A stretch of 64,000 nucleotides of DNA. Origin: Smittia aterrima (taxonomy: Eukaryota; Arthropoda; Insecta; Diptera; Chironomidae). The stretch is from NCBI GenBank assembly GCA_033063855.1, contig CP093829.1:25079537-25143536 (forward strand), in the 5' to 3' direction. Made by a program: the position numbers and the translations under genes. The notes beneath the pieces are model-generated. The model saw nothing but the letters and a program-made list of their open reading frames with translations. It was not told the origin of the DNA and made no database searches. Positions 10,248 to 22,700 of this stretch are shown in pieces; within the stretch, counting starts at the first letter, position 1, and each line of letters starts with the position of its first letter.

Positions 10248-12257
10248 ATGAAAAACTATAAGACCGTGCTGGTATCAGCTGCAATCTACTCTGTGGTAAG
10301 TGACAATTGTCAATGAACTTTCGCGCGGCCGCTTTAAAGTCAAGTTTAATTGAGTTTTAAAGAAAACGAAGCTTCCATCAATTTTATTAATTGATTGATT
10401 AATGAACGGCGACAAAATTATCAAAAGAATGGAAGGAATGATGGAAAATAGTTACATGGGAAGCCTACGATAATTTGACTTCCTTATCTCACCATAAAGT
10501 TGATAAGCGAGACATAAAACAATGAAAAATTCCTTTTCGGTGAATCGGAATGATTGCGAACGTTGTTTGCCTGAGTTTCAAAACCACGATTTGATTTATT
10601 TATTTATTTCAACAGGTTTTTGGGCTAATTTTCGTGACGTTATCAGTGCTTTCGCTTCTTGTGAGAAGATGCAGTATCGAGATGACTGGAAGCCCCTTGG
10701 TTTACATGATGTTTCTTCTCTATTTTAGAGGTAAAAGGTTTTGTTGAAACTTCCTCGAAAAAATTAAAACTTTTTATATTTCAGTCAAAGAGTGCAAGAC
10801 GGTTCTCAATTTCCCTTTATTGGATATAAACACAGGCGTTACTGCTACCATTCCCGATGAAACGCAAGCTGTTTACAGAACTTACATTTTCACATTGATT
10901 TACGTGGGATTGTATGGAGCTCTGATTTTTACTTCTTTATATGCGTTGGTCGGCATCAACAACTCTTGCATGGGAAAGAAAAGTTTTCCTGTTTTCTTTG
11001 TTCCATGGATTCTCGTCTGCTTTGCTATCTTAGCCATGGATGTGACAGCGACGACTTTTTATATCATGGACACTATCAAAGCAATGGTAAGATATTGAAA
11101 TAATTTTTCATTACTCTTTGGTAACAAATTTTTGTCTATTTTAGCACATTAAAGGGCTCGTCGAACTTCTTGAGATCGAGAATGCAGATGCAGTCATCCC
11201 CGTGTTTGAGGAGCAATTGGGCATTCTAGTGCGTTATCTTCCGCCCGTCATCATGTTCCTGACAACTTCTAAATTCTTTGTTTTTCTTATCATGGACATC
11301 GTCATAATCACACTAATCATCAAAGCTGGATGGGCGGCGGCGACTTATCATAAATACGTCGATGACACCATCCGCCAGTACTCGCAGAACCTAAGCCGAA
11401 CGAATCCAGCATTCGAAAACTCGCAATCTGATATCACCGCTCAAAAGCAACAAACAAAAGTCATTCCACTCAATGGTGATCAGAATTCTATTCATGAGCT
11501 ACCAGCAAGAGCTGAAAGTGTTGCGCAACCCGAGACTCCCATTCGATACAATGATACAAGTCCCCAACCTTTTGTTTATGCTTACAAAAAACACGATTAT
11601 AAGCCACCACAAGAAAATAACAACACAGCGCAACGACCAACATCACTTGATGTCCAACCGAAAAACGTTGAAAGACCAGCATCACAAGCAGTTCCGAACA
11701 ATCAACGTTATGATGACAGTGAGCTCGAGAAGCGTTTAAGTCATTATTCGTCATCGAACGGGAACGTTGTTCGAACATTGGAACCTTTGAAACAGGAAAG
11801 TAATCAAGAGAAACATCATGCGCAAACTAGAGTTCGGGTATTGCCAATGGTCGCAGAGCTAAACAGAAATTCCAGCGAAGCTAAGCAAAGACCACCCGTT
11901 CCACCTAAGCCATATAACCCAAACCGAATTTCACAAAATCCATCATTCATTGGCGATGTACGCAGATCCGATCAACCAGAGAATCGTCTGTCAGCATTAA
12001 AGGGAGATCCAGTTCAACGAAACAGTTCCATGAACAATCCTGAAGAGATTCGCGGTCAGTTCCCTTGGAGTTATTTTAAAGCACGCGATGACATGCCCAA
12101 GAAAGCTTTTACTGACTTGAAAGAAGACGAGGAATTGCCAAGAGTTCCAATTCCCGACTATACCCTTCACTTTCCTAAAACGAAAAGAGCAAACTTAAAC
12201 TCAGACTCAGATGGTGATGATTCCTGGAACCGATTCGATCAAAATCAGAGATATTAG
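10248..12257 (+). CDS. Four-transmembrane protein with long proline-rich tail, member 3
   Basis: Exons 10248-10295, 10616-10730, 10785-11086 and 11145-12257 give 525 residues. The first part repeats the family plan: MKNYKTVLVSAAIYSV in exon 1; LLYFR at the end of exon 2; CKTVLNFP and IPDETQAVYRTYIF in exon 3; LPPVIMFLTTSKFFVF before the last helix in exon 4. Unlike its neighbours it then has a cytoplasmic-type tail of about 300 residues. The tail is rich in Gln, Asn, Pro and Arg and carries SH3-ligand-like RPPVPPKPYNP. The tail end (FPWSYFKARDDMPKK) has a counterpart in member 4 (FPWYNYLTGDIP), so the tail is ancestral to both. AATAAA is at 12343-12348. It is perhaps a membrane scaffold; the function is not shown. 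Confidence 0.85.
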
Positions 12258-12869
12258 AGATTAAGGAAACCGTTAAACAATTGAAAGCATGTCGAGCACT
12301 TGTGCAATACTAAATTTAATAATGGAAACTGAATTTATTTTCAATAAAGAAGAAAAATTATTTCGAGTGTTTTTATTGCCCTCTTTGTTATGGAGTTTCC
12401 CTTTCTAAAGCTGGAATTAAAAATTAAAGGCCTTGAAGCTTTGTTGACAAAGATTTCGTTTTATTTTTAGATTCGAAAAAGTTTTTATAAATAAGAGCTT
12501 TCAGAAGAGCTTTCTGAAATGAGCTTTCGAAAGCTTTTATATTTCTATTTTTAATAAAATCAGGATGCGATTGTTCTATTTGAATATTTTAGACAAAAAT
12601 TATTAAATAATTAAAAATAGCAATATTTTGTTTTGACGCGCTTTCCAGTGCACTTTCCATTGATCGACTCTTTATTTTGTGTACTTCGGTAGGTGTTTCT
12701 GTATTGTCACGAGATTGATAAGAACTCGATAATATTACGCCACTCTTTTTCTCTCAACTAAAATCAGTTTCTGATTTCGCATCGAGGACAAAAGTCACTT
12801 GTTCGTTTGCTCTTGATTAGACTTGTAAAATTGACATTTATTACAATTCTGAAAGATAAATTGGTTTAA
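12258..12869. other. Intergenic region between four-TM members 3 and 4
   Basis: Apart from the poly(A) signal I see no gene. GATAAG and GATAAT words near 12716-12733 lie about 140 nt upstream of the member 4 start. Confidence 0.45.
12343..12348 (+). terminator. Poly(A) signal for member 3
   Basis: AATAAA 86 nt past the stop codon at 12257. Confidence 0.55.
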
Positions 12870-14492
12870 ATGGAAGTGACAGTTCCATTCTCGTCTTACA
12901 AGTTCATGCGATGTACGGCATTATTTGCGGGTCTGCTCGGGATGGTAAGGACAAAGTGATCAATCAAGTGAATGCAATTTAAAAATCAAAAGTCAGATAA
13001 TTTAGAAATTAATCAAACACTTACTACTTCACAACTCAACAATGTTATCACTTACCATTGTAATCCTCGTTTTCATCGTAGATTACACTGTCCACGATAA
13101 TTCTTCAGCCGCGACTCGTCTTTTATGTTTCTGATGAACTTGGAAATTTATCGGCTTTTGAATTTTTTTTTGTTAGCGTAATCACTGATTTCCATTTACT
13201 TTTATCAGTTGAAAAGAAAAGTTTACGTAGTGTGTGATATTTGACATTGATACATTCCGTCGCTAAAATATTTCTTGAAATCCCAGAAATGATTCATTGA
13301 GAAAACTTGCAGGCTCAGGCTCTTTCCTGGCTTGGAATGAGCATTGTGGCGCTTCTCTCCTACAATTGCAGCATTAACTTTACTGGTTTTGAAGCGAACT
13401 ACGCCAATGTTTTAAGATTCACTCTCGTCAATATGTATTTCCAAGGTAAAAGGCTTTCAAACAAATCATGAATTTCTAATTAATAATTTTCTATTTGTTA
13501 CTTTATTCAAGGCGATTGCGAGTTCACTGGATTTCCAGAAGTCGACTTTTCAGCAATTTCAACATTAGACCTTACAACATCAAGCGACATCCACATATTT
13601 ATGTGGGTTGTTGCATCTTTGAGTTTGCTGTGGCTCTTCAGTTCAGTGACGTTGATTACAAGTGAATTTTGTTATATTTGCAATGATAGTCATCATCAAT
13701 TAATTTTTAATGATTCTAGACGTCAAAAAAAGCAACATTCGTCACAGCAACGTATTTCTTTATCTCTGGATTCTTATCACTTTCGTGATTTCCATGATTG
13801 ATTTGGTTCTATTCATTCTATTCATCATTGACTACAATACTATCATGCAATTCAGCTCTCAAACAGATCTTGATTGGGCTGTGTCGACTGAAGCAATTCT
13901 TGTAACGGCACAAAACACTTCGGGAATGTTGGCATCGATTGCATTGCGTGGTTACTTGCTCTGGATTATTAACTTAGCAATGGCTCTCTATTTGTTTACA
14001 CAAACATTCAGAGTCTCTGATTATAATCGCATGGGAGGAGTTAATCAAACTGGTCACCAAAATAATGGATTTAGGAAAGATGAAGAATTACCAGGACATT
14101 CGATTTACAATAATCAACCGATTCGAGCTTTTGATCCGAACAAGTGAGTTGAATATTTATTTAAAAATAATGAGAAATTTTCCTAATTATAAATTCACAG
14201 TGAGAAACCAAATTTCCCGTGGTACAATTATCTAACCGGCGATATTCCTCGCGTTCAACGACCACTCTCCACTCAACCTCCAGTTTTACTTAGATCGAAA
14301 TCAGCTACAAACCTTGATGAAAACTTTCAAGCGCGAATGTCGATGGCAGCTGTAAACCAAGAAAAAGTTCAGAAAGAGTTAAGAGATCGTCAGAGCGCAA
14401 TGCATTTGAACAACCAACCAGCTCCTCACAACAGCCACTATGAACCTCGGCCGCAGCTTCGCTCAGCCATGAGAAACTCGAGATATCAGTGA
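12870..14492 (+). CDS. Four-transmembrane protein, tandem family member 4
   Basis: Five exons: 12870-12944, 13313-13445, 13512-13661, 13720-14143 and 14201-14492. They give 357 residues with consistent phases. Intron positions after helix 1 (GLLGM|AQA) and after the first loop (MYFQ|GDCEF) match member 3, showing common descent. Membrane segments lie in exons 1-2, at the end of exon 3 (IFMWVVASLSLLWLFSSVTL), at the start of exon 4 (FLYLWILITFVISMIDLVLF) and after LRG (YLLWIINLAMALYLFTQTF). The tail ends in a Gln/Arg-rich stretch that includes FPWYNYLTGDIP and RPLSTQPP. AATAAA is at 14522-14527. The first intron (12945-13312) is long for this locus and shows no convincing extra exon. The function is unknown. 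Confidence 0.83.
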
Positions 14493-15021
14493 ACATTTTG
14501 TTCGACAAATAATCTTCGCAAAATAAAAATAAATTACGTCCGAGACTTGAAACATTTGCTGTTATCTCACATTCTCAAAGTACGTTTCACAATTATCCCC
14601 AGCAGAGATGAGGAGAGTTCAACGAGTGGCATTAAATTTATTTGATAACAGCGTGTCTCAAGCATGGAAGTTTTTTTTTTGTGATTTTACGATCACTCGC
14701 AATGTAATGATAACCTCTTGAGCCTCCACTTGTGAGAGAATACGCTAAATTTTCGTATTTGCGTCGTTGACAGTGGGAGAGGGTGGATCTTTCAGGGATT
14801 TTAATTTTCCCGCTTATATTTCAAAGCGCTCAGACGTTTTCAATGAAACTTCAATGAAATTTCATCGAAAGCCCTGAACATTTGTTTTTGTAAGGAATCT
14901 CTCTCGAAAAATTAATTAAATTCTCTAGCGGATTGTTCATTCGTTATTAGACTGTTCATCAGACGGTCTGACTTTGCAAACTGTCGATAAGTGTTTGATT
15001 TCCTGTCAATCAATTAAAACA
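14493..15021. other. Intergenic region upstream of GCSH
   Basis: It holds the poly(A) signal of member 4 (AATAAA at 14522-14527) and presumably the GCSH promoter. No other gene is seen. Confidence 0.45.
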
Positions 15022-15580
15022 ATGGCTTTCTCACAAGTTTTACTGCGGTCATCGAAGTCTGCCCTATCGAAAATTAATGCAACACAATTTACAAACCGGG
15101 TCAGATGTTTCAGTGTCACACTAATTAGTCACGCAGGTAAGAGAGATAAGGCTTCGACATTGAACGCGATAACCTTTTAAACTTAACTTACATAATTTTA
15201 TTTTAGAACGAAAATTCACAAAGAAACACGAATGGGTTCTCGTCGACGGCAACATTGGAACAGTTGGAATCTCAAATTATGCACAAGAAGCTCTTGGTGA
15301 TGTAGTTTATGCTCAACTTCCCGACATTGGAACGAGTTTTCGTCAAGGAGATGAGATTGGAGCATTAGAATCAGTTAAGGCAGCTAGTGAGATTTATTCG
15401 CCAGTCAGTGGCGATGTGACAGAGAAGAACGTAGAAGCAGAAGAAACGCCCAGTCTTGTGAACACTTCCTGTTATGACAAAGGTTGGCTATTTAAGATCA
15501 AACTTGCAAAACCCAGCGAACTCGAAACTTTGTTAAGCGAGAAAGATTATGAAGCTTTTCTGAAGTCGGAAGCTCATTAA
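15022..15580 (+). CDS. GCSH: Glycine cleavage system H protein, mitochondrial
   Basis: The lipoyl-bearing carrier of the mitochondrial glycine cleavage complex. It shuttles the aminomethyl group between the P, T and L proteins. Exons 15022-15136 and 15207-15580 give 162 residues, a normal length. The first 38 or so residues form a basic, Ser-rich presequence (MAFSQVLLRSSKSALSKINA). The mature part starts with KKHEWV and has GTVGISNYAQEALGDVVY. The lipoylation site is the Lys in GALESVKAASE, at residue 96. The C-terminal half (YDKGWLFKIKL) is typical. The frame extends upstream to a TTG, but ATG 15022 is the natural start because it begins the presequence. AATAAA is at 15721-15726. Confidence 0.95.
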
Positions 15581-15975
15581 GTTTTTGATTTATGTGAAAA
15601 TGATTTTTCCGAGGACTCTGAAAAAAGTTAATTCATTTGCGTACATCTGCATTTCATCAAATGAATAGTTAGTTTTTTTATTCTCTAGTTTTTCTGACTA
15701 GATTTGTTAAAGCGAAAAAAAATAAAATTACACAAAAATTTAATTCGATAAATTTATCTTTCGAGAAAAGATAAAAGTTAGAAGTAACTTTGTTTCTTTT
15801 CAGCAATTGAAAACGAGATTGAAAATTATTCATAACTAACATTGACATTCTCGTACTCTTGTTCCAAATTGATAACGAATAAATATCTCATCACTGACCT
15901 GACTGATCTCTTTATCAGCATCTGTCGAGGAATTCTTTCCAGTCTTCTTTAGTCTTTCGGTCAGTGAACATCGCG
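15581..15975. other. Intergenic region between GCSH and the carboxylesterase
   Basis: It contains the GCSH 3' end and several GATAA/TTATC words (for example near 15750-15920) ahead of the esterase. No coding sequence is seen. Confidence 0.45.
15721..15726 (+). terminator. Poly(A) signal for GCSH
   Basis: AATAAA about 140 nt past the stop codon. Confidence 0.5.
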
Positions 15976-17723
15976 ATGATGCTTGAGATCAAGTTTATTG
16001 TTATGGTGATGTGTTCGCTATTCATGATGGCAAAATTTCATCCGGCGATGTACGCGACGAATAAAATTGTTACGATTGAAGGAGGAAACATTGTTGGAGA
16101 AGAACGTGAAGAGTTCTTTGCTTTTCGAGGAATTCCTTACGCTGAGAGCCCAGTTGGAGATTTGCGATTTGCTGACCCGAAAAAATATTCTCAGACGTGG
16201 GAAGGTGTTCGAGAATTCAAGAATTTTTCAGATGTTTGTGCTCAGTATGACCACTACGGCTACATCTACGAAGGAAGTGAAGATTGCTTGACGTTGAACG
16301 TCTTTGTTCCCAAAAGTGTTGTCCAATCTTATCACAAAGTTCCGGTCATTTTCTTTATTCATGGTGGCGCGTTTATGTTCGGCGGCGGAAAGACTTATGG
16401 ACCTGAAATTATGATGCACACACAAGATTTAATCTTAGTCACTGTCAACTACCGATTGGGTGTTCTCGGATTTTTGAGTACAGAAGATGAAGTCATCACA
16501 GGGAATTTTGGAATGAAAGATCAAGTTGAAGCGTTACGATGGGTTCAAAGGAATATTGATGCATTCAATGGCGATCCTGATAAGGTCACGATTGTTGGCT
16601 TTTCCGCAGGAGGTGCAAGTGTTCAACTCCATTACATGTCTCAACTCACTGATGGATTATTCAATAACGGAATTTCACATTCAGGAGTGGCCATCAATCC
16701 TTGGGTGGTGATGGAGAATGCAAAAGAAAAGGCTCATGACCTTGCTACTTACACAAATTGTCCCAGAGAGAATCACATAGAATTGTTAAACTGTTTGAGA
16801 GGAAAACCTTCAAAGGAAATTGTGATGTTCGCCAAGCAATATCAACCATTCTTATACAATCCATTCTCCCCATTTGGCGTTGTCGTTGAAGCAAAGACCG
16901 ATGGAGCTTTTCTCACTGATCATCCTTTAAATATTTTAAAGGCCGATACCGCTAAGAAGCTGCCATGGTTAGTTTCGCAAACACAAGACGAAGGCCTGTA
17001 TCCAGCGGATGAGTTTTACAATGATGACGTCTTGAAGACCATCAATGACAATTGGAATGAGTTTGCGCCTTTCATTTTTGATTTTAATGGAACAACAACG
17101 AATGAAGCTAAAAAGCTTGAGTTTTCTAGAAAAATTCGTCAATTTTATCTCAACGATCAAACGATCTCAAAAAGCACTTTCCAATCATTTCTTCAGGTTT
17201 GTTCAATATTTAAATTTTTAAATTGAAAGTCTTTGAAAACATCTTTGAATTTTAGGCAATCACAGATCGTCTCTTCCACTACGGAGCTTACAATGCCCTT
17301 CAACTACAGTCTAAGTCTTCGCCAACATATTTCTATTACTTCCGTGCTGTTAGAGAGGGTAGAAAATTTAGCAAATTTAGAGCAAATGCTAAAAACTATC
17401 AAAAACGTGTTCGCAGGGAAGTGAAACAAGAAATTGTAGGAGTTTCTCACGGCGACGATGTGTTTATGATTTATTTAAATCCCGGTTGCTGTGGAAATTT
17501 CTCGCAAGAAGACAAAGCTATTAGCAGTCAACTTATCAGATTGTATCACGATTTCGCGTATCATAATATCGCTGCTTATGGGAATCTTACGATTGACAGA
17601 GTTGAACCTTCAAATGTCAAATGTCTTGAAATATTTTCTTCTCAGAATTATTCCATGGCAATTAAAGATGACGAATTTGGACATCAAAATTTCTGGGATG
17701 GATTAATGATTAATGACAATTAA
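15976..17723 (+). CDS. Secreted type-B carboxylesterase
   Basis: A serine hydrolase of the alpha/beta-hydrolase carboxylesterase family (insect JHE/beta-esterase branch). Exons 15976-17196 and 17256-17723 give 562 residues, the full family length. The frame also opens at GTG 15964; the ATG pair at 15976/15979 precedes a hydrophobic signal peptide. The conserved signature EDCLTLNVFVP is at about 102-112 and the oxyanion-hole HGG at 129-131. The nucleophile Ser210 lies in GFSAGG, the acid Glu339 in QDEG, and the His472 in VSHGDD, so the triad is complete. The juvenile-hormone-esterase motif GQSAG is GFSAG here, so a JH esterase role is not supported. Xenobiotic, pheromone or lipid ester hydrolysis are possible. 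AATAAA is at 17778-17783. Confidence 0.93.
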
Positions 17724-17777
17724 GCAAACTATGTGAGAAATGGTTAAAGTAAAAGAAGAGCCGTCGATTGACTTTTG

Positions 17778-17783
17778 AATAAA
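17778..17783 (+). terminator. Poly(A) signal for the carboxylesterase
   Basis: AATAAA 55 nt past the stop codon. Confidence 0.55.
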
Positions 17784-17921
17784 CTTTACACAAAGATTCG
17801 TTATTTTTGAATTTTTGCCGTTGCTCGGTTTTGCGACCAGTTTTCTGAAATTAATTTATTTCGCGAAACTTTCGCCGGCGACTTAATTATTTCTGGAGGC
17901 AAGTGCGAGACGGTCATAAAG

Positions 17922-18483
17922 ATGTTGGACAGCTTACTTAGCAGTGTCTTGAAGTTCATCAACTATTGGTAAGAACTTAAGTCGATAAATTCTGTAAATT
18001 AATATTTATCAATAAATCTTTCATCAACCTTGATTCCAATTATCTCCTGGTTGCACTTGTAGGTATTTACGATACCTAATGATGACTGAACTTTACATGA
18101 TGGAGAGATGGGAAAGAATCTCAATCCGTAAGTATTTAATTAAATGGGAACTTAGAATGTGAAGGCCTTGTTTCTCGTATACCACTCCCAAATTAAATAA
18201 ACAACACGCCACAGAACAAAATATTATAAAATTCAGCTGAGTAAACAGTGATACTGAGAAATAAACCCGTTCGTGGCTAAATTACTCAGAACCAGAGATA
18301 ATGTTTTTCTAAAGAAATTGCGTACTCAATAATCTCGTAATTGATTAACAAATTTCTCTTTTAGACCTTTTCTTGTTTGCGCTGTTCATGTTCCAGTGGA
18401 TGTTCAATTATGGAATTGTCCTGCCTTGCACCGCTAAGCTGTTAGACATTCAACTGTTACCTGTCGAAGCATTGAAGAATTAA
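17922..18483 (+). CDS. SPTSSA: Serine palmitoyltransferase small subunit
   Basis: An ER membrane activator of serine palmitoyltransferase, the first enzyme of sphingolipid synthesis. Three short exons, 17922-17968, 18063-18127 and 18365-18483, join to 76 residues. The exons are too short to stand out as open frames. The family core is clear: NYWYLRYLMMTELYMMERWE (Tyr-rich stretch plus the conserved E-x-WER), followed by a single membrane helix, HLFLFALFMFQWMFNYGIVL. Length and layout match animal ssSPT proteins (the fly orthologue is ghiberti). Its 3' end converges on the titin gene. AATAAA is at 18712-18717. Confidence 0.9.
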
Positions 18484-18711
18484 TTCAAGAAATCTCATAA
18501 GAATTTCTTTCCAAGTATTTCTACGCTGCATTCACACGATCTTCTTTGGAATCTACAAACTTGAATATATTTATTATTCATCGCACTCAGTCTCAAGCGT
18601 ATCAACAACAAATTTATCTGCAATTTGTTTGAACTAGCAGACCCTGCTTTAATTAAATTTCCTGTACGCAGACAAAAAGTGTTCAACTTATAAAAATGAA
18701 AAATAAATTTA

Positions 18712-18717
18712 GACTAT
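18712..18717 (+). terminator. Poly(A) signal for SPTSSA
   Basis: AATAAA about 230 nt past the stop codon. Confidence 0.45.
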
Positions 18718-18797
18718 TTATCAAATGATTCAAATATTTTGTTTTAAGGAAATGAGATCCTTGAAGCTCAAACGACTTGATTTTGGATATTTATAAT

Positions 18798-18803
18798 TTT
18801 ATT
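18798..18803 (-). terminator. Candidate poly(A) signal for sls
   Basis: Minus-strand AATAAA about 395 nt beyond the sls stop codon at 19198. Other weaker candidates exist in the same interval. Confidence 0.3.
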
Positions 18804-19197
18804 GGCATGAATTAAAAAACAAGGAAATAAGGAAAAGGCGAAAGGTCGCGTTGGAGATCATTGAGGTCTTAGTTGTGCATCTAGTTTATGTCTCCCGAAA
18901 TTAGTGCTCGCTTTGATGCCTCAAGATCTTCCTTCAGCGACATTCTTCCCTTTCCGATAACAAGAATATTTCATCGTCAACATCTAACAAGTCGAAAGTA
19001 ATCAATCAACCATCGGTTTGTTTGCTACTCTTCGCATCGATCTTGATTTGCGAACCTTTGTTTGATCTCCTACTTTAAACTTGAAAGATGTCGCAATAAA
19101 ATGCTCAACAAATGTGACAAAATTGTCATAAACTAATAATTCAATAAAAAAATGTATGATACAAAAAAGTTTCGATTTTCTTTTTTGCTTCGAAAAA

Positions 19198-19748
19198 TTA
19201 TTTGAAAAGCTTCTTGGCGTGATGCCAAATCTTGAAGAAATATTCGTCCCTTCGTAACAGTTTCGCTTTCGCGTATGTGCTGATATCGGCGTCCATATTA
19301 TGCTCTCGCATCCACGAAGAAGTATTTTCTGTACTCCATCCGGTCATTTGTGAGCGTGGATCGTCAGCTTGATCATGTCCTAAAAGATTTATTTGTTTTA
19401 ATGAAAAAGCTTTGAAAGCTTCGTTAATATTTTTATCCTTACCGATGCCATGAAGCACTTCATAAGGTTCTTCTGATTCAAGAGGGTCACTGCTTCCAAT
19501 TTCATTACGTGCGTAGATTCTGATAAGATAATGGTGTCCTTCTTGTAAGTCTCTGATGTTGAACTTTTGAACATCTTCTTTGCAACGTCCAACCTCAATC
19601 CACATAGTCTTTTTGATATCGCGAATGGCAATGTTGTATCCAGTCAGTGGCGCTCCGCCATCTGATTCTGGAACACCCCATTCAACGACATTCGTCGTGG
19701 CACCAATCAAACGAATTTCGAGTGGTCCTGACGGTGGTGATGGAACAG
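19198..19748 (-). CDS. sls: sls last exons: fifth Fn3 domain and C-terminal tail
   Basis: Exon 19748-19443 holds the last Fn3 (VPSPPSGPLEIRLIGATTNV; VEWGVPESDGGAPLTGYNIA; IRIYARNEIGSSDPLESEEP). Exon 19379-19198 gives the tail, GHDQADDPRSQMTGWSTENT and then SSWMREHNMDADISTYAKAK, ending YFFKIWHHAKKLFK. The 63-nt intron between them (19442-19380, GTAAGG...TTTTAG) has no stop and is a multiple of three, so the frame also reads straight through. Splicing is preferred because both sites are good. The stop is TAA at 19200-19198. Confidence 0.88.
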
Positions 19749-22700
19749 CTAAGAAAGATTTCATGAGATTAGAATTCGATCTCTCATTTTACATAAAAAA
19801 AGGAAAACGAAAAGTTTAACGACGTCGAACGTACTTGCATGCGTCTTAAGGATAACAGGTTCTGTGTATGCTGGAGCGCTTACTCCGATGGCATTTTCAG
19901 CCACCACTCTAAAGCTCAATTCAGTCGTTTCCTTCAGGTTATCTATACAATAGCTAAGGCAATAAGGTTCAAGTGTAGCTACGCGACTCCATTGAGACGA
20001 TTTCGTCAACAATTTCTCGATGATGTAGCTTGTGATCTCAGTGCCGCCGTTGCTGTCAGGCGTTTCCCATTCAATTGTCACACTCTTACTTGTGACATTG
20101 GTTACATGCAGGTTTTGAGGAATAGATGGTGGTGCTTTACAAAGAAGTGGAAATTTACAACATCAATCACGACATCAAACATTGATCGTGAGTTCTCACG
20201 GGTTTTTGAAAAATATTTACAAAACAAACATTTAGCTAAAAACTTACTTATTTGACGGCCAGCGACGATAGGTTCGTCAGTGATAAGAGGACCGCTTGTT
20301 CCCATCTTGTTTCGTGCTGTGATTCTAAAGTGATATCCTTGATCCTTAATGAGCTTCTGAACGAAAATGCTTGTCTCATCGAATGGCGTTATGCTGAGTG
20401 TCTTCCACACTTTCTTGTTACTCTCTCGGATCTCGATGATGTACTCGATGATTCTCGAGCCGCCATCCTTCTCTGATGGTTTCCATGTTAATGTGAATGA
20501 TGTGTCAGTCATACCAGAAATCTCAACTGGTCCTCTTGGAGGTGATGGTGCTTCGCAAACTCTCTTGATTGTAACTGCTTCGCCTTCCAAAGGCTCTGAG
20601 CTACCAATCGGATTCTTTGCAATGACACGGAACAAATACTGAGCATTTTCAATGAGATTTTGGATACAGTACGAGTCAATGTTCTTATCGACATCGGCAA
20701 TCTTAATCCAAGCTTTTTGATGTGGCTCCATCTTTTCAATCGAGTATTGTTGGATGTCGAGACCTCCGTCATCGATTGGCGGTTTCCATTCCAGAACTAC
20801 AGCTTCTTCACTAATTTCTCTGAACAAAAGTGGGCCTTCTGGTTTACCAGGTTTGTCAATCACATTCACGGAAAGATCGACAACGGCAGTTCCAGCAGAA
20901 CTCTTGGCTTTAACTGAAAATTTGCCGCTGTGATTTCTTGCAATCTTTTTAATAATGAATTTAGTTGTAGTCTCTGTTGTCTCGACGGTGTAATCATTGT
21001 TAGTCTCAATCTTCATGCTTTCTTTGTACCATGTTACTTTAGGTAATGGATATCCGGAAATGTTTGCAATTACTTCGTACGTCGATCCTACTCTCAAATT
21101 CTGCGAGATCAGTTTCTCGTCGATTGTTATCACTGGTTTCTCTTCGATAACAACTGTGCATGATGTGCTGCATTCTCCCATCTCATTGACAGCATGACAT
21201 TTGTAAGTTCCAGCAGTCTTCACTGTCGTTGATTCAGTCGTGAACTTCGCATTGCGATTCTCGTAGGTGACGGAACGTGAAGCAAATGGTTGATCGTCTT
21301 TGAACCATGTAACTTCTGGAATTGGAACTCCTCCAACAACACAAGAGAGTGTAAGAGATTTATTGAGTCCCACGGTGATGTCTTTAAGAGGTTCTGTGAA
21401 GACGGGTTTCTCCTTCTTGACTGGCTTAGCGATCTTTGCAGTTGACGGTTCTGATGCGTCACTGGGACCGATTTCATTGACAGCCGTTACTCGGAAATTA
21501 AGTTCTGTATCCTTCTTCAGTTCAGTTACGGTGTAAGTGGTTTCTGTTATCTTCTTTGTAACCTTTTTCCATCTAAAGATTTGAATAAAATGAAAATTTC
21601 AATTTAATTTTGTAATAAATGATGCGAGCTTTGGAAGCTCATCTTTTTTTCAGTTAACTTACGTCTTCTCCTTAATTTGTTTGTATTCCAAAATGTATTC
21701 AGTGATCTCACTGTTTCCATCGCTTTCTGGAGCTTTCCAGAATAGCGTGATCGAGTCATCAGTGATTTCAACTGGCTCAGGTGATCCAGGCTTCGAAGGT
21801 GGTTCTGAGGAAATTTAAAAAATTATTAAATTTCAGTTTTTGGAAGATTTGTAAAATCAACTTACTCATGAAAATAACTTTAACTGAAGTTTCAACTTCT
21901 CCGCAAACATTCTTCAGTTTGATTGTGTAATCGCCAGCGTCTAGTTCAACGATCTTTTTAATCGTCAAACTAGCAGAGTTGTCAGTGATCTTTGGTTCAA
22001 CTCTACTGGACTTCTTGACAATATTCTCAGAAACAGTCCATTCTGCCTCTGGTTTTGGTGTCGCGTTGAATTTGACGACGAATGTGACATCTTCGTCCTT
22101 GCGGACCTTGTAAGTTTTATTCAAATCGTCCAATGTAATAATCGGAGCTGATTTGATAATTTCAACCTTAAGTTTCGTTGATGTTTTAACGTTAGAAGCA
22201 ACGCAAGTGTATTGATGTGCATCAGTTTCCTGAGCGTTTTTGATAATCAACTTCTTAACTGTTCCTTCGTCAACGATCTTGAATTTGTCTGAAGGCTTGA
22301 TTGGTTCTCCATTCTGGAACCATTCGACGTCAACATCCGGTTGAGATAACTCAACAGTTAATGTGACTTCGTTATCTTTAGTGACGAGTGTAATATCAGG
22401 CAGTCTCTTAACGAATTCAACCAAAGGTTTCTCAACTGTCAACGATCCATTCGACACTTGATCGCCAACAATACATGAATATTCGCCGCTGTCTTCAAGG
22501 ACAGCATCGTAAATCTTGAGTTTCTGTTTCTTGCCATCGATTCTCAATTGAACGTGGTCAGAGAATTGAATTTCTTCGCCATTCTTAAACCAGCGAACCA
22601 AAGCGTCGCCCTTTGTGAGTTCAACCTCGAATGTAGCCTTTTCACCTTGAGCAATTGTAAGATGTTCAAGATCGTAAATAATCTTTGGAGGAAGTTCAAT

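Larger units (their letters stand above)
18484..19197. other. Convergent 3' region between SPTSSA and sls
   Basis: It contains the 3' ends of the two converging genes. The plus-strand AATAAA at 18712-18717 fits SPTSSA. A minus-strand AATAAA at 18803-18798 lies about 400 nt past the sls stop codon. No further coding sequence is seen. Confidence 0.5.

Noticed and set aside
13040..13135. Short signal-peptide-like frame starting MLSLTIVILVF in the first intron of four-TM member 4
   Set aside because: Under 35 codons, no splice sites linking it to the gene and no cysteine or domain pattern.
15976..17723. Juvenile hormone esterase
   Set aside because: The catalytic Ser motif is GFSAG rather than GQSAG. 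Only the general carboxylesterase call is supported.
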